DNA of 64,000 bases. Source: Microbulbifer agarilyticus S89. GTDB taxonomy: Bacteria > Pseudomonadota > Gammaproteobacteria > Pseudomonadales > Cellvibrionaceae. This document shows positions 7,967 to 17,895 of the stretch, in pieces; the first letter of the stretch is position 1; each line of letters starts with the position of its first letter. Location of the stretch: assembly GCF_000220505.1 (NCBI RefSeq), contig NZ_AFPJ01000009.1:150415-214414 (forward strand). The letters run 5' to 3'. Below the pieces are notes generated by a model. The model searched no databases. It was not told the DNA's origin and was given only the letters and a program-made list of their open reading frames with translations. Made by a program: the position numbers and the translations under genes.

Positions 7967-8668
7967 ATGATTCAATACCACCCCGACAACAATATGTTGC
8001 TTGAGTATGCCAGCGGCAGCCTGAACTGGGCACAAAGCCTGGCGGTATCAGCACATATTCATTTTTGCCCTCAATGCGCGGCGCAAATGAAAATGCTTAA
8101 CAATGTAGGCGGCAATCTGCTCTCTGCATCGGCACCCGTGGCGTCTGCGCAGCGTGAAGATACCGCGCTGTTCGGCGATCTGATGCAGCGCATCGAAGCG
8201 CGCGAAAACGAAGAGCGCGAGGAGCCTGCCGCACCAGCTAAAACGGTCAAAGAGCGCGTGTCACGGGACCCGGCCTTTTCAGCGATTCCACCGGTAGTCA
8301 AGAAACTGCTTGCTCAGAACCCGGTACTCAAGTGGCGCAGGCTGTCGAAAGGCCTGAAAGAAGCACGCCTGAAGACCGGCCAGAATCAGTTGGAAGTCGC
8401 ATTTCACCGTATTGCCCCCGGGAGCAAGGTGGCTGAGCACGACCATCGCGGCAAGGAAATTACCCTGGTTCTCTACGGCAGCTTTTCCGATGGTGAAGGC
8501 GTCTATTCCAAGGGGGATTTCTTGGTGCGGGAACCCGGCCAGGTGCACCGCCCGACCGCGACCCAGGACCAGGAATGCCTGTGTCTCTCCGTTGTCGAGG
8601 CACCGGTTGCGCTGACCGGGCTTCTCGGCAGAATGATGAACCCTTTCCTTTCGCTGAAACCACAGTAA
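7967..8668 (+). CDS. chrR: ChrR-family zinc anti-sigma factor with cupin domain
   Basis: A 233-residue two-domain anti-sigma factor. The N-terminal zinc anti-sigma domain shows His5, His30, Cys34 and Cys37 (H-x3-C-x2-C). A linker of about 60 residues rich in Glu and Ala follows. The C-terminal cupin domain shows metal-ligand-like His158, His160, Glu164 and His194 in the order H-D-H-R-G-K-E ... Q-V-H. In the ChrR family the first domain binds the sigma factor and the cupin is needed to release it under singlet oxygen. Together with the preceding sigma gene and the fatty-acid operon this strongly suggests the same response here. Confidence 0.9.
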   Translation: MIQYHPDNNMLLEYASGSLNWAQSLAVSAHIHFCPQCAAQMKMLNNVGGNLLSASAPVASAQREDTALFGDLMQRIEARENEEREEPAAPAKTVKERVSRDPAFSAIPPVVKKLLAQNPVLKWRRLSKGLKEARLKTGQNQLEVAFHRIAPGSKVAEHDHRGKEITLVLYGSFSDGEGVYSKGDFLVREPGQVHRPTATQDQECLCLSVVEAPVALTGLLGRMMNPFLSLKPQ

Positions 8669-8692
8669 GCGCAAGGTAAAGACTGAAACCGA

Positions 8693-8730
8693 AACGTAAA
8701 ACGCCCGGCAACAGCCGGGCGTTTTACGTT
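8693..8730. terminator. Bidirectional terminator between anti-sigma and indolepyruvate oxidoreductase genes
   Basis: A perfect 17-bp inverted repeat (8693-8709 and 8714-8730) with an AACA loop. A-rich and T-rich ends allow it to end transcription from both converging genes. Confidence 0.9.
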
Positions 8731-8747
8731 AAGCAACCGGAGGAAAA

Positions 8748-11700
8748 TCAGCGCTCGGACGTGAGCATACCCCGAGCACGGGAGCGCCCCCTGCCTGAGC
8801 TGAAGTCCGATTTCAGTAAGCGCCAGCGTTCACTGATCTGATCCATCTTCTGGGCACGCACATGACCATAGCCACGCACTTCCTGCGGCAGCGACATCAG
8901 CTCCCGTGCCCGTTCGACATTCGCCACAGAGAGATTGCTAGCGACCGCAAGTACCGCGTCTCGGACTTCGCGGGCCCAGCGGCGCTCGCCACGGCGCTCG
9001 GCGGTATAACCAAATAGATCCAGCACAGTACCGCGTAAGACCTTACCTTTTGCCAACACAGGCAGCACACGGGTCATCCATGAGCCCAGGGCAATCTTGC
9101 GAATCCGGCCGCTTGAATCTGGTCGTGCAAGCAGCGGCGGTGCCATCAGGAACTTCAGTTTGTAATCGCCACTGAAGGTATTCTCGAGCTGCTGTTTAAA
9201 ACTCTCGCTGCTATAAAGACGTGCTACTTCGTATTCATCTTTGTAGGCCATGGCTTTGTACAGGCTCTGCGCAGCAGCTTCAGTAACCGGAAAGCCATTG
9301 CCGCCCATGCGCGATTCAGCGCGATAAAGCGCTTCAATCGCCGATGAATAGTGGCGTGCGTAGGCCGCGTTTTGGTATTCGGCCAACTCGCCAGCCAGAC
9401 GCGTGACCAGCTGCTGGGTGGTTTCCGTTGGCTCCACCAGTTTTACTGCCTGCTCTGGCACCAGCAGCTGCTCAATCGCCGCCGGGTTTTCCGCGAGCAA
9501 GCGACCAGCGCGGAAAGCGCGAAGGTTGTTCTCCACCGCCACGCCATTGAGCGTCACCGCCTGCTCCAGCGCAGCGCGGCCCACCGGCAACAAACCTTTC
9601 TGGCAGGCATAGCCCAGTATCATCAGGTTCGCGGCAACCGCGTCACCAAATAATGCTTCGGCGTAGCGGTTCGCATCAAAGGCAAAATATTCGCCCGCGG
9701 CAGAACGAATGCTGTCTGTCGTGGCATCGGCCGGGAAAGCGAGCTCATTGTCTCGCACGAACGCCGCCACGGGAACTTCTGCGGTGTTCACCAGCGCCTT
9801 AATAGCACCGTTCGCAAACTTGGTGCGCTGACCCGCGGCAGTGACCATGTCACAACCCAACAAGAGGTCTGCAGCGCCGTCACGAATGCGCGCGGTGGTA
9901 ATTTCGTCCGGTGCACCCGCAACTTTTACATGGGCCACAACCGCACCGTTTTTCTGCGAGAGGCCGGTAAAGTACAGGGTGGTACTGCCCTTATCTTCAA
10001 GATGCGCCGCCATTCCGAGCAGCGCGGCTACGGTAAGCACGCCACTGCCACCGATGCCGGCAACCAGGATATTCAGCGGCTGCGCCAGCTGCGGCGCCGG
10101 TGCAGCCTGCAAACTTGCGCTGGCAGCGTCGATCGCTTCAGCCAGCGTGGTCAACTCGGGCTTCTTCAGCTCACCGCCTTCGACGCTGACAAAACTGGGG
10201 CAAAAGCCATCCGCACAGCGCATATCTTTGTTACAGCTCGACTGGTTCACCTGGCGCTTGCGCCCGTAGGGCGTTTCCAGAGGCTCGACCGCTATACAGC
10301 TGGACTGCACGCTGCAGTCGCCACAACCCTCGCACACGCGATGATTGATCAGCAGACGGCGCGCAGGATCATCCATCTGGCCTTTTTTACGCCGGCGGCG
10401 CTTCTCCGCCGCACATACCTGCTCATAGATAATCGCCGTCACCCCGGGGGTATCGCGCAGCGTGCGCTGTACCGCGTCGAGTTCATCGCGATGAAAAATT
10501 TCGAGGCCTTGGGGTATCTGGTCATTGTGGGTGCGCCAATGCTGCGGGTTTTCACTCACCAGACACACACGCCCTACCCCTTCGGCCAGCAACTGGCGGG
10601 AAAGCGTGGGCACCGTAACCTCGGCATCAGTGGGCTGGCCGCCAGTCATCGCAACGGCGTCGTTCAGCAAGATTTTGTAGGTGATATTGATTTTGCTCGC
10701 CACCGCCTGGCGTATGGCCAACAGTCCAGAATGGTTATAGGTCCCATCGCCCATGTTCTGGAATATATGCTTGTCGCTGGAGAACCGGTGCAGCCCCACC
10801 CAGTGCGCGCCTTCGCCGCCCATATGGGAATAGGTATCGGTGCGCAGGCCTTTGCCGAGGGCCATAATGTGGCAGCCAATGCCAGCACTGCCAGTGCTTC
10901 CCTCCGGCAGTTTGGTCGAGGAATTATGCGGGCAGCCGGCACAGAAAATCGGCTCGCGAGCCAGCAAGCCGCCCACTTTGCATGGCGTAGAATCGCCAAT
11001 TTTTTCTGCAAGCGGAATCAGTTTTTCCGCCAATTCGGTATCCGCTAACCAACGCGTAACTGCCTTCGCCACCTGATCGGGCCCAAAGCCCCAGATCGCC
11101 GGCAACAGATCATTGCCCTGCAGGTCTTTCTTACCCACCACTTTGGGACGCCGCGCATCCTCCCAGGCATAAAACAGATTCTTGATCTGATCCTCTACCA
11201 GCGGACGCTTCTCCTCCACCACCAGGATTCGCTCCATGCCCTCCGCAAATTCACTCATGCCACGGGGTTCCAGCGGCCAGGTCATGGCGATCTTGCGAAT
11301 GGATATCCCCGCATCAAGCAAATCCTGCTCGGTGAGGTTCAATAGCTTGAGCGCCTCAAGGAGATCACCGTGGGTTTTACCCACAGTGACAATACCGAAG
11401 CGCTTTTGCGGTGCCTGGACCAGGTTCTTGTCCAAACCATTGGCGTAGGCGAAAGCCCGCGCCGCCGGCAACCGTTCCTCCAGCATGCGGCGCTCGTATT
11501 CCATGCGTTCCGCAGGCCAATTCAGGTGCGGGTCATAATTCAGCCCGTGAGCAGGAATTGGGAAGCCTTCCGGCGCGGTAAAGGTGGGGAGCGACGGCAC
11601 CATAATCGATGCACCGGACTCGACCGTCTCGGTAATGGTTTTGAATCCGACCCAAAGGCCGGAAAAACGGGAAAGTGCGATACCCGCGAGCCCCAGTGTG

Positions 11701-12272
11701 AGGTATTCATCGATCGTCGCCGGGAACAGCAGCGGCATCATCACCGACTCAAAAATCTGATCAGTGTTGTGGGAAAACATGGAGGATTCGGCGGTATGAT
11801 CGTCGCCGCACAGGGCCAGAACACCGCCGTGTCGAGACGTACCCTGAATATTTGCCTGGCGAAAAACGTCGGCACTGCGGTCAACACCGTGCCCCTTGCC
11901 ATACCAGATTGAGAAAACACCGTCGCGCGTTGCCTGCTGGCGATAGTGATCCAGCAGCTGGGTGCCCCAGATATTGGTGGCACCAAGGTCTTCGTTGATA
12001 CCGGGCTCGAAATGAATGTCGCGGCCAGCCAACAACTTTTTGTGGCGCCACAGGGACTGATCGTAGCCACCCAGAGGTGAACCCCGGTAGCCAGAAATAA
12101 ATCCTGCCGTATTTAGACCAGCCTGCTCGTCCAGGCGCTTCTGCATCAGCGGCAAGCGCACCAGGGCATCAATTCCGGTCAGAAACACACGCCCGCTATC
12201 GCGGGTAAATGCGGCTTTGAGCGAATATTCGCTGTCAAAACCGAATTCCAGATCGCTCTCAACCATCGCCAT
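8748..12272 (-). CDS. Indolepyruvate ferredoxin oxidoreductase, fused subunits
   Basis: A 1174-residue fusion of the alpha (IorA-like) and gamma/beta (IorB-like) parts, which oxidatively decarboxylates aryl- or branched 2-oxo acids to acyl-CoA with ferredoxin. The N-terminal part is a thiamine-pyrophosphate/pyruvate-ferredoxin domain (S-G-Y-R-G-S-P-L-G-G-Y-D near 59). The TPP-binding GDGTYNHSG lies near 540, with F-C-A-G-C-P-H-N-S-S before it. An iron-sulfur section has C-E-G-C-G-D-C plus later cysteines near 680-730. The C-terminal third has the G-I-G-G-S-G-V-L nucleotide-type loop. The ATG is preceded by GAGAAGG. The divergent Lrp gene probably regulates it. Long frames on the opposite strand inside it are shadows. 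Confidence 0.93.
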   Translation of the reverse strand: MAMVESDLEFGFDSEYSLKAAFTRDSGRVFLTGIDALVRLPLMQKRLDEQAGLNTAGFISGYRGSPLGGYDQSLWRHKKLLAGRDIHFEPGINEDLGATNIWGTQLLDHYRQQATRDGVFSIWYGKGHGVDRSADVFRQANIQGTSRHGGVLALCGDDHTAESSMFSHNTDQIFESVMMPLLFPATIDEYLTLGLAGIALSRFSGLWVGFKTITETVESGASIMVPSLPTFTAPEGFPIPAHGLNYDPHLNWPAERMEYERRMLEERLPAARAFAYANGLDKNLVQAPQKRFGIVTVGKTHGDLLEALKLLNLTEQDLLDAGISIRKIAMTWPLEPRGMSEFAEGMERILVVEEKRPLVEDQIKNLFYAWEDARRPKVVGKKDLQGNDLLPAIWGFGPDQVAKAVTRWLADTELAEKLIPLAEKIGDSTPCKVGGLLAREPIFCAGCPHNSSTKLPEGSTGSAGIGCHIMALGKGLRTDTYSHMGGEGAHWVGLHRFSSDKHIFQNMGDGTYNHSGLLAIRQAVASKINITYKILLNDAVAMTGGQPTDAEVTVPTLSRQLLAEGVGRVCLVSENPQHWRTHNDQIPQGLEIFHRDELDAVQRTLRDTPGVTAIIYEQVCAAEKRRRRKKGQMDDPARRLLINHRVCEGCGDCSVQSSCIAVEPLETPYGRKRQVNQSSCNKDMRCADGFCPSFVSVEGGELKKPELTTLAEAIDAASASLQAAPAPQLAQPLNILVAGIGGSGVLTVAALLGMAAHLEDKGSTTLYFTGLSQKNGAVVAHVKVAGAPDEITTARIRDGAADLLLGCDMVTAAGQRTKFANGAIKALVNTAEVPVAAFVRDNELAFPADATTDSIRSAAGEYFAFDANRYAEALFGDAVAANLMILGYACQKGLLPVGRAALEQAVTLNGVAVENNLRAFRAGRLLAENPAAIEQLLVPEQAVKLVEPTETTQQLVTRLAGELAEYQNAAYARHYSSAIEALYRAESRMGGNGFPVTEAAAQSLYKAMAYKDEYEVARLYSSESFKQQLENTFSGDYKLKFLMAPPLLARPDSSGRIRKIALGSWMTRVLPVLAKGKVLRGTVLDLFGYTAERRGERRWAREVRDAVLAVASNLSVANVERARELMSLPQEVRGYGHVRAQKMDQISERWRLLKSDFSSGRGRSRARGMLTSER

Positions 12273-12499
12273 CGTGGGGTACCTTCTCTCGTACTGTCGG
12301 CTACATTAACCGCGACGCCGGCCCGGATAGGGGTAGCTCAACGTCGTTTATTGTTTTCTGTAAGCTATCACCGGCAGTGGAGGCAGGTCATACCAAAATC
12401 ACCAATAATGCACACCCAGACGAGCACAAATCACCACATGGCATCCAATTTCTGCAATAATTGAGTTCTTTGACCGCAGATAAACAGTCAGGTACCACA

Positions 12500-12982
12500 A
12501 TGGCCTATCTACTGGACGCCATCGATAAGCACATTCTGGAAATTCTCCAGGAAGATGCCACCATCCCAAATATCGAGCTGGCAGAAAAAGTATGCCTCTC
12601 CCCCTCCCCCTGCTCCCGCCGGGTAAAGAACCTGCACGAGCAAGGCTTTATCAAGCGCGCAGTGACGCTGCTGGAGCCAGACAAGGTAGGCCTGCCGGTA
12701 AGTGTGTTTATCCAGGTGACACTGAACCACCAGGTAAAGAAAGAACTGCAGCACTTTGAGTCAACCATTGGCCAGTGGCCCGAGGTCATGGAGTGCTACC
12801 TGATGACGGGAGATTTCGACTACCTGCTACGCGTAGTGGTCCCGAACCTGCACGCCTACCAAGAGTTCCTCGACAAGAAGCTGACCGAACTCCCAGGTAT
12901 TGACCACATCAAGAGCAGCTTCTCGCTCAAGCAGGTGCGTTACCGCACCGAGCTACCGCTGGATCAGCTGCTGGAAAAGTAG
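12500..12982 (+). CDS. Lrp/AsnC family transcriptional regulator
   Basis: A 160-residue regulator from ATG 12500. The N-terminal winged helix-turn-helix has I-D-K-H-I-L-E-I-L-Q-E-D and L-A-E-K-V-C-L-S-P-S-P-C-S-R-R-V. The C-terminal RAM ligand-binding domain contains M-T-G-D-F-D-Y-L-L-R-V-V and I-K-S-S-F-S-L-K-Q-V. I choose ATG 12500 over an upstream TTG because family members begin a few residues before the I-D-K helix. It is divergent from the indolepyruvate oxidoreductase, so it most likely senses an aromatic or branched amino acid and controls that gene, as in BkdR-like pairs. Confidence 0.9.
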   Translation: MAYLLDAIDKHILEILQEDATIPNIELAEKVCLSPSPCSRRVKNLHEQGFIKRAVTLLEPDKVGLPVSVFIQVTLNHQVKKELQHFESTIGQWPEVMECYLMTGDFDYLLRVVVPNLHAYQEFLDKKLTELPGIDHIKSSFSLKQVRYRTELPLDQLLEK

Positions 12983-13055
12983 CGACAAGCCGATGTAACT
13001 AGCCCGCAAAAGCCGGCGCACACAGAAGCCAAAACCGACCCCCGGCCCCAGACAA

Positions 13056-13092
13056 AAAAAGGCCGCGATGCTCACCACATCGCGGCCTTTTT
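13056..13092. terminator. Bidirectional terminator between lrp-type and M3 peptidase genes
   Basis: A 15-bp perfect stem (AAAAAGGCCGCGATG at 13056-13070 and its complement at 13078-13092) with a seven-base loop, A-tract on one side and T-tract on the other, between converging genes. Confidence 0.93.
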
Positions 13093-13110
13093 GCTTGCCC
13101 GCAGCTGGAA

Positions 13111-15327
13111 TTATTCGCCCGCTGCTGCCGTTTCCTCAGTGTTCTCGCCAGGCAGCGGGAAACCGCGGTCACGCATCAGCGGCTCAATACCGGCATCGCG
13201 ACCTCGGAACAGACGATACGCCTCTGCCGGGTCGATCGCGTTACGCGGAGCAAACAGGTACTTGACCAGTTTGGCAGCCACTTCCTTGTCGTAGAAACCG
13301 CCTTCTGCTTCGGCAAATGCTTCCGACGCGTCGGAAGTCAACACGTCCGCCCACATGTAGCCATAGTAACCGGCAGAATAACCTTCACCGGAGAAGATAT
13401 GCCCGAAATGCGGGGTGCGGTGGCGCATTACCAGCTCGGAGGGCATGCCCAGCGCATTCAAGGTTTCACGCTCGAACTTGTCCGGATCGATACCGGTCGG
13501 ATCAGTGGTGTGCAACTTGATATCCACCAGCGCGGAAGCCAGGTATTCCGTCGTGGCGAAACCCTGGTTAAAGGTCGCCGCCTGCTTGATCTTCGCTACC
13601 AGATCCGCCGGAATCGGCTCGCCGGTTTTGTAATGGACCAAATAGTTATCGATGATCGGATCTGTGCTCAACCAACGCTCCAATAACTGAGACTGGAACT
13701 CGGTGTAGTCGCGCACACCACCATTCAGCGTCGGATAAGAAACGTTGGAGGCCAGGAAGTGCAGCGCATGGCCGAACTCGTGGAAGAAGGTCTCCGCATC
13801 ATCCCAACTTACCAGTACAGGCTCACCGGGTGCGCCCTTGATAAAGTTTGAGTTGTTGGATGCGAGAACCGTTTCCTTGCCATCAAAGGTGGTGTGGTCG
13901 CGGTACATGCTCGCCCAGGCACCGGAGCGCTTACCGGAACGAGCAAAGGGATCCAGGTACCACAAACCGATATGTTCGCCCGAAGTCTTGTCGGTGACTT
14001 CCCAGACTTTCACATCTTCATGGAATACTGGAACGCTGCCCTCTTCCACCGGGGTGAAAGTGAAATTGAACAGTTCGCCTGCAACATAGAACATGCCCTC
14101 GCGCAGGTTGTCGAGCTGCAGATACTGCTTAACCTCATCGGAATTCAGGTCGTATTTCGCTTTGCGCACCTTCTCCGCATAGAAGCGGTAATCCCAAGGC
14201 GCGATCTTGATGTCGGCTTTTTCAGCATCAGCCACCGCCTGCATATCGGCAACTTCCTCATGCACTCGTGCTACTGCCGCTGGCCACACTGCCTCCATCA
14301 ACGCGATCGCACGCTGCGGGGTTTTCGCCATACGATTCTGCAAGCGCCATGCGGCGTAGTTATCGAACCCGAGTAGCGCAACACGCTCATCACGCAATTG
14401 CAGGATTTCTGCAATGATTGCGTTGTTGTCGTGCTCGTCACCATTGTCGCCACGGCTATAGTAATTGTTCCAAACCTTTTCACGCAGCGCACGATTTGTG
14501 GAGTACGTCAGGAAAGGATCCATGGAAGAACGGGTATTGGTAATTGCGTATTTACCCGGCTGACCTTTCTCTTCCGCCAGCGCGGCGGCTGCTTTGACGA
14601 AAGACTCCGGCAATCCATCCAGCTGATCTTCCGACAGGAACAGATCGTAGCCCTCTTCATCGGCAAGCACATTATTTGCAAAGCTGGTGTGCAGCTCTGC
14701 AAGGCGATTATTGATTGCCGCGTAGCGCTCTTTCGCTTCACCGCTCAAGGTTGCACCATTGGTGGCGAACTCATCGTAGGTCAGCTCGACCACGCGAATC
14801 TGCTCAGGCGTGAGATCGGAATCGTTGCGCGCGTCAAACACGGCTTTAACACGCTGGAACAGCGTGTCGTTTTGAATGATCTTGGAGCTAAATGCCGCAA
14901 GCTTAGGTGCCATTTCGGCCTGCACTGTGCGGAACTCGGGCGATGACATGTTACCGCTCCAGATTCCCCAATAGGTAAACACACGGCTCAGGGATTTTCC
15001 GCTGCGCTCCATTGCTGCAATGGTATTGGCAAACGTCGGCGCCGCAGGATTATTGGCAATCTCTTCGATCTCAGCTAGGTTTTCAGCCATGCCGAATTCG
15101 AGCGCTGGCTTCAACGCATCGATATCCATCGCATCAAACGCCGGCACCCCACCATAAGGACCGGACCATTCGGCCAACAGCACGTTATCGACCGGCGCAG
15201 CTGCAGCAGCGATCTCGGCAACCTGTTCAGCAGAAGGTGACTTCGCCACTGGTTCAGACTCCTTGCTACAGCCAGCGGCTGCAACCATCGCAGCGGAAAT
15301 AGATAGGGCGATCAATGTTTGACGCAT
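13111..15327 (-). CDS. M3 family metallopeptidase, lipoprotein (oligopeptidase/Dcp type)
   Basis: A 738-residue zinc peptidase. It begins with a lipoprotein signal (hydrophobic stretch, lipobox A-A-G-C, Cys20), so it is probably tethered in the envelope, unlike cytosolic OpdA or Dcp of E. coli. The zinc motif H-E-F-G-H lies near residue 514, and the downstream family segments G-Y-S-A-G-Y-Y-G-Y-M-W-A are present near residue 650. M3 enzymes trim short peptides. It is about the usual length for the family plus the signal. A paralogue of the same design lies at 45537-47726. It is expressed alone, with a 397-base gap upstream. Confidence 0.92.
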   Translation of the reverse strand: MRQTLIALSISAAMVAAAGCSKESEPVAKSPSAEQVAEIAAAAAPVDNVLLAEWSGPYGGVPAFDAMDIDALKPALEFGMAENLAEIEEIANNPAAPTFANTIAAMERSGKSLSRVFTYWGIWSGNMSSPEFRTVQAEMAPKLAAFSSKIIQNDTLFQRVKAVFDARNDSDLTPEQIRVVELTYDEFATNGATLSGEAKERYAAINNRLAELHTSFANNVLADEEGYDLFLSEDQLDGLPESFVKAAAALAEEKGQPGKYAITNTRSSMDPFLTYSTNRALREKVWNNYYSRGDNGDEHDNNAIIAEILQLRDERVALLGFDNYAAWRLQNRMAKTPQRAIALMEAVWPAAVARVHEEVADMQAVADAEKADIKIAPWDYRFYAEKVRKAKYDLNSDEVKQYLQLDNLREGMFYVAGELFNFTFTPVEEGSVPVFHEDVKVWEVTDKTSGEHIGLWYLDPFARSGKRSGAWASMYRDHTTFDGKETVLASNNSNFIKGAPGEPVLVSWDDAETFFHEFGHALHFLASNVSYPTLNGGVRDYTEFQSQLLERWLSTDPIIDNYLVHYKTGEPIPADLVAKIKQAATFNQGFATTEYLASALVDIKLHTTDPTGIDPDKFERETLNALGMPSELVMRHRTPHFGHIFSGEGYSAGYYGYMWADVLTSDASEAFAEAEGGFYDKEVAAKLVKYLFAPRNAIDPAEAYRLFRGRDAGIEPLMRDRGFPLPGENTEETAAAGE

Positions 15328-15724
15328 CGAAAATGGACCTCGTTATAGTTACTATTTTTGGATATCAGACTAATGCTTTTGTCATCACGCAAGTCTACCC
15401 CCCTGCAATAGAAGCATCTAGGATTCGACCACAAAGCCCCAACTATTGACGGCAAAATACGGCCACAACAGAACTCTCCTCTGCTTCTGACTAACAAATC
15501 GGATATTCCTGTGGGGCAAACTTGATCAGCCGAGTTGATAACGACTTAATACGTGGATACTTTTGCTCGGGAAAAACAACAGAGCCCAATCGTAATTCAC
15601 GACCATCGGCAGGAATTCGCGGTCATCACCAACAAAGAGATACGGGATAAGCGAGCCACAGGAAGTGACCCGCTGCGAGAGAGATACCAGCCCGAGAGCG
15701 GTTTATTGGCTGGAAAACCCAGGC
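15328..15724. other. Intergenic region upstream of M3 peptidase
   Basis: A 397-base gap between the GST stop and the M3 peptidase start. It must carry the peptidase promoter (an AT-rich stretch with TATAAC on the minus strand near 15345). I see no convincing gene, RNA or repeat; a rightward frame at 15553-15804 has no family resemblance and overlaps the GST gene. Confidence 0.5.
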
Positions 15725-16402
15725 TTACTGGCGGCGATCCTCGACGATGGAGCCAACGGCCACCAGCTCCTGATCATGAGCAACTTCGCGCCAAGGTTCC
15801 TTGAGCGCTTCCTCGTACCAGGTTTGCATTCCAGGCAAGGCGCGAATGTGCTCGGCATAAGCCATCGCCTTTTCGCCCAATGACAATTGATAGCCATACA
15901 AGCGGAATACCACCGGGGCGAAGAACGCATCCACCGCAGTAAATGTATTTCCTGCCAAGAAAGGCCCACCGAAACGTTCCAGACCCTGCTGCCACAGTTC
16001 CTCTAACCTTGCCAGGTCCTTTTCGAGTGCCGCATCCACCTGGTGCATCGCTACGGTAACACCACAGTTCATGCTGCACTGGTTGCGCAGCGCGAAAAAG
16101 CCGGCATGCATCTCGGCGGCAGCGCAACGTGCCCAGGCCCGGGCCACTTTATCCGCCGGCCATACGGCAGGATAGGATTCGTACAGATACTCTGCAATCG
16201 CCAGAGAGTCCCAGACGGTCGCTTTGCCATCGACCAAACATGGCACCAGGCCGGTAGGTGAGAAAGCGCGAAACTTGTCCCAGCTGCCACCCTCATCAAA
16301 CGGCACAAGTATTTCTTCAAAAGGGATCTGTAGTTCGGTGGCCAACAACCACGGACGCAACGACCATGAAGAATAGTTTTTATTTCCGATATACAGCTGC
16401 AT
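15725..16402 (-). CDS. Glutathione S-transferase family protein
   Basis: A 225-residue GST. The N-terminal thioredoxin-like domain begins L-Y-I-G-N-K-N-Y-S-S-W-S-L-R-P-W, where Ser14/Ser15 are the likely glutathione-activating serines. P-T-G-L-V-P-C-L-V follows with the conserved cis-Pro, then W-D-S-L-A-I-A-E-Y-L. The C-terminal helical domain has F-L-A-G-N-T-F-T-A-V-D-A-F-F. Start ATG 16402 is chosen because GGGGAGGG lies just upstream. It resembles the YfcF/maleylacetoacetate isomerase-like group. The substrate is unknown; the neighbourhood is aromatic metabolism. Confidence 0.9.
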   Translation of the reverse strand: MQLYIGNKNYSSWSLRPWLLATELQIPFEEILVPFDEGGSWDKFRAFSPTGLVPCLVDGKATVWDSLAIAEYLYESYPAVWPADKVARAWARCAAAEMHAGFFALRNQCSMNCGVTVAMHQVDAALEKDLARLEELWQQGLERFGGPFLAGNTFTAVDAFFAPVVFRLYGYQLSLGEKAMAYAEHIRALPGMQTWYEEALKEPWREVAHDQELVAVGSIVEDRRQ

Positions 16403-16467
16403 GCGCTTCCCTCCCCTATTCAATGAATTGCAGACAAAGGTCAACCAGAGACAAACCTCGGAAGCAA

Positions 16468-17865
16468 TCAGGTTTTTCCATTTCGCCCATCGCGAAGCAG
16501 TTCTGAGATACAGAATGCCAGCTCCAGTACCTGATCCGCATTCAGTCGTGGATCACACTGGGTTTGATAACAGCTGGCGAGATCCGCTTCAGAAATTTTC
16601 CAGGCGCCGCCGGTGCACTCGGTAACATGCTGCCCGGTCATTTCCAGGTGGATGCCGCCCGGATGGGTACCCTCGGCGCGGTGCACAGCGAAGAAATCGC
16701 GGATCTCCCGCAGAATATTGTCAAAGTTGCGGGTCTTGTAGCCACTAGAGGCTTTTTCCGTATTCCCATGCATGGGATCGGTACTCCACACAACGGAACG
16801 CCCTTCCCTCTCTACCGCGCGCACCAGTGCAGGCAGCTTGTCCGCCAATGTGTTCGCGCCCATCCGGGTAATCAGGGTTAGCCGGCCCGGTTCATTGTTG
16901 GGGTTCAGACGGTCAATCAGGCGGATCAGCTCATCGGTATCCATATTCGGACCGACTTTTACGCCGATGGGGTTCCACACACCCGCCAGGAACTCCACAT
17001 GCGCAGCATCCAATTGACGGGTACGTTCACCGATCCACAGCATATGGGCGGAGCAGTCGTACCATTTTCCGGTGAGGCTGTCGGTGCGCGTCAACGCCTG
17101 CTCGTAGTTCAGTAGCAGTGCTTCGTGCGAGGTGTACAGTGTGGTTTCACGAATCGCTGGCGTATTGCTGGAGTTAACCCCGCACACCGCCATAAATTCC
17201 AACGCATCCTGAAGGCGCTCGGCCAATTGCAGATAGCGATCACGCTGCGGATTATTTTCCAGGTAGCTCAGGTTCCAGGCGTGGACCTGATGGAGATCCG
17301 CAAGGCCACCCTGCGCGAATGCGCGCAGGAGGTTCAGGGTTGCCGCAGACTGGTTGTAGGCGGTAAGCATTCTCTGGGGATCGGGCACCCGCGCACCCGC
17401 AGTGAAATCAATCCCATTAATGATGTCACCGCGGTAACTTGGCAGCTCCACGCCACCGATGGTCTCGGTATCCGCCGAGCGCGGCTTGGCATACTGCCCC
17501 GCCATGCGCGCCACTTTCACCACCGGCAAGTTGCCAGCAAATGTCAGCACCACCGCCATCTGCAGCAACACCTTGAAGGTGTCGCGAATACGATTCGCAT
17601 TGAAGTCACTGAATGACTCCGCGCAGTCGCCGCCCTGCAGTAGAAATGCTTTGCCCTCTGCCACTTCCGCCAGTTGCCGACGCAGCTCACGCGCCTCCTC
17701 GGCAAACACCAATGGTGGGTAGTTAGACAACTGCTGCTCAACTGCTTGTACGTCGCCCGCAGACCGATACTTAGGCTGCTGATGCGCAGTGCGTTCGCGC
17801 CAGCTCGCGGGATCCCAGGGTTCAACAACAGATTCTGACACGCTAGCTTCTACCTCAACGTCCAT
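16468..17865 (-). CDS. Class II 3-deoxy-7-phosphoheptulonate (DAHP) synthase
   Basis: A 465-residue class II (plant-like) DAHP synthase. It condenses phosphoenolpyruvate and erythrose-4-phosphate in the first step of the shikimate pathway. Diagnostic segments are W-R[10 protein letters not shown] near the N-terminus, the [12 protein letters not shown] metal/PEP segment near 94, the central V-K-V-G-P-N-M-D, and near the end [17 protein letters not shown]. The length is normal. It lies 30 bases downstream of the aromatic aminotransferase on the same strand, so the two are probably co-transcribed: one enzyme feeds aromatic synthesis, the other interconverts the amino acid and the oxo acid. Confidence 0.95.
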   Translation of the reverse strand: MDVEVEASVSESVVEPWDPASWRERTAHQQPKYRSAGDVQAVEQQLSNYPPLVFAEEARELRRQLAEVAEGKAFLLQGGDCAESFSDFNANRIRDTFKVLLQMAVVLTFAGNLPVVKVARMAGQYAKPRSADTETIGGVELPSYRGDIINGIDFTAGARVPDPQRMLTAYNQSAATLNLLRAFAQGGLADLHQVHAWNLSYLENNPQRDRYLQLAERLQDALEFMAVCGVNSSNTPAIRETTLYTSHEALLLNYEQALTRTDSLTGKWYDCSAHMLWIGERTRQLDAAHVEFLAGVWNPIGVKVGPNMDTDELIRLIDRLNPNNEPGRLTLITRMGANTLADKLPALVRAVEREGRSVVWSTDPMHGNTEKASSGYKTRNFDNILREIRDFFAVHRAEGTHPGGIHLEMTGQHVTECTGGAWKISEADLASCYQTQCDPRLNADQVLELAFCISELLRDGRNGKT

Positions 17866-17895
17866 TTTCGGCCAACTCTTTGACTCAATTACGAC

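Noticed and set aside
9930-11048. Long rightward frame (372 residues) opposite the indolepyruvate oxidoreductase
   Set aside because: It lies wholly inside a well-supported gene with conserved motifs, and its translation has no family features; it is a high-GC shadow frame.
15553-15804. Small rightward frame in the gap before the M3 peptidase
   Set aside because: No ribosome site, no recognisable sequence, and it overlaps the end of the GST gene.
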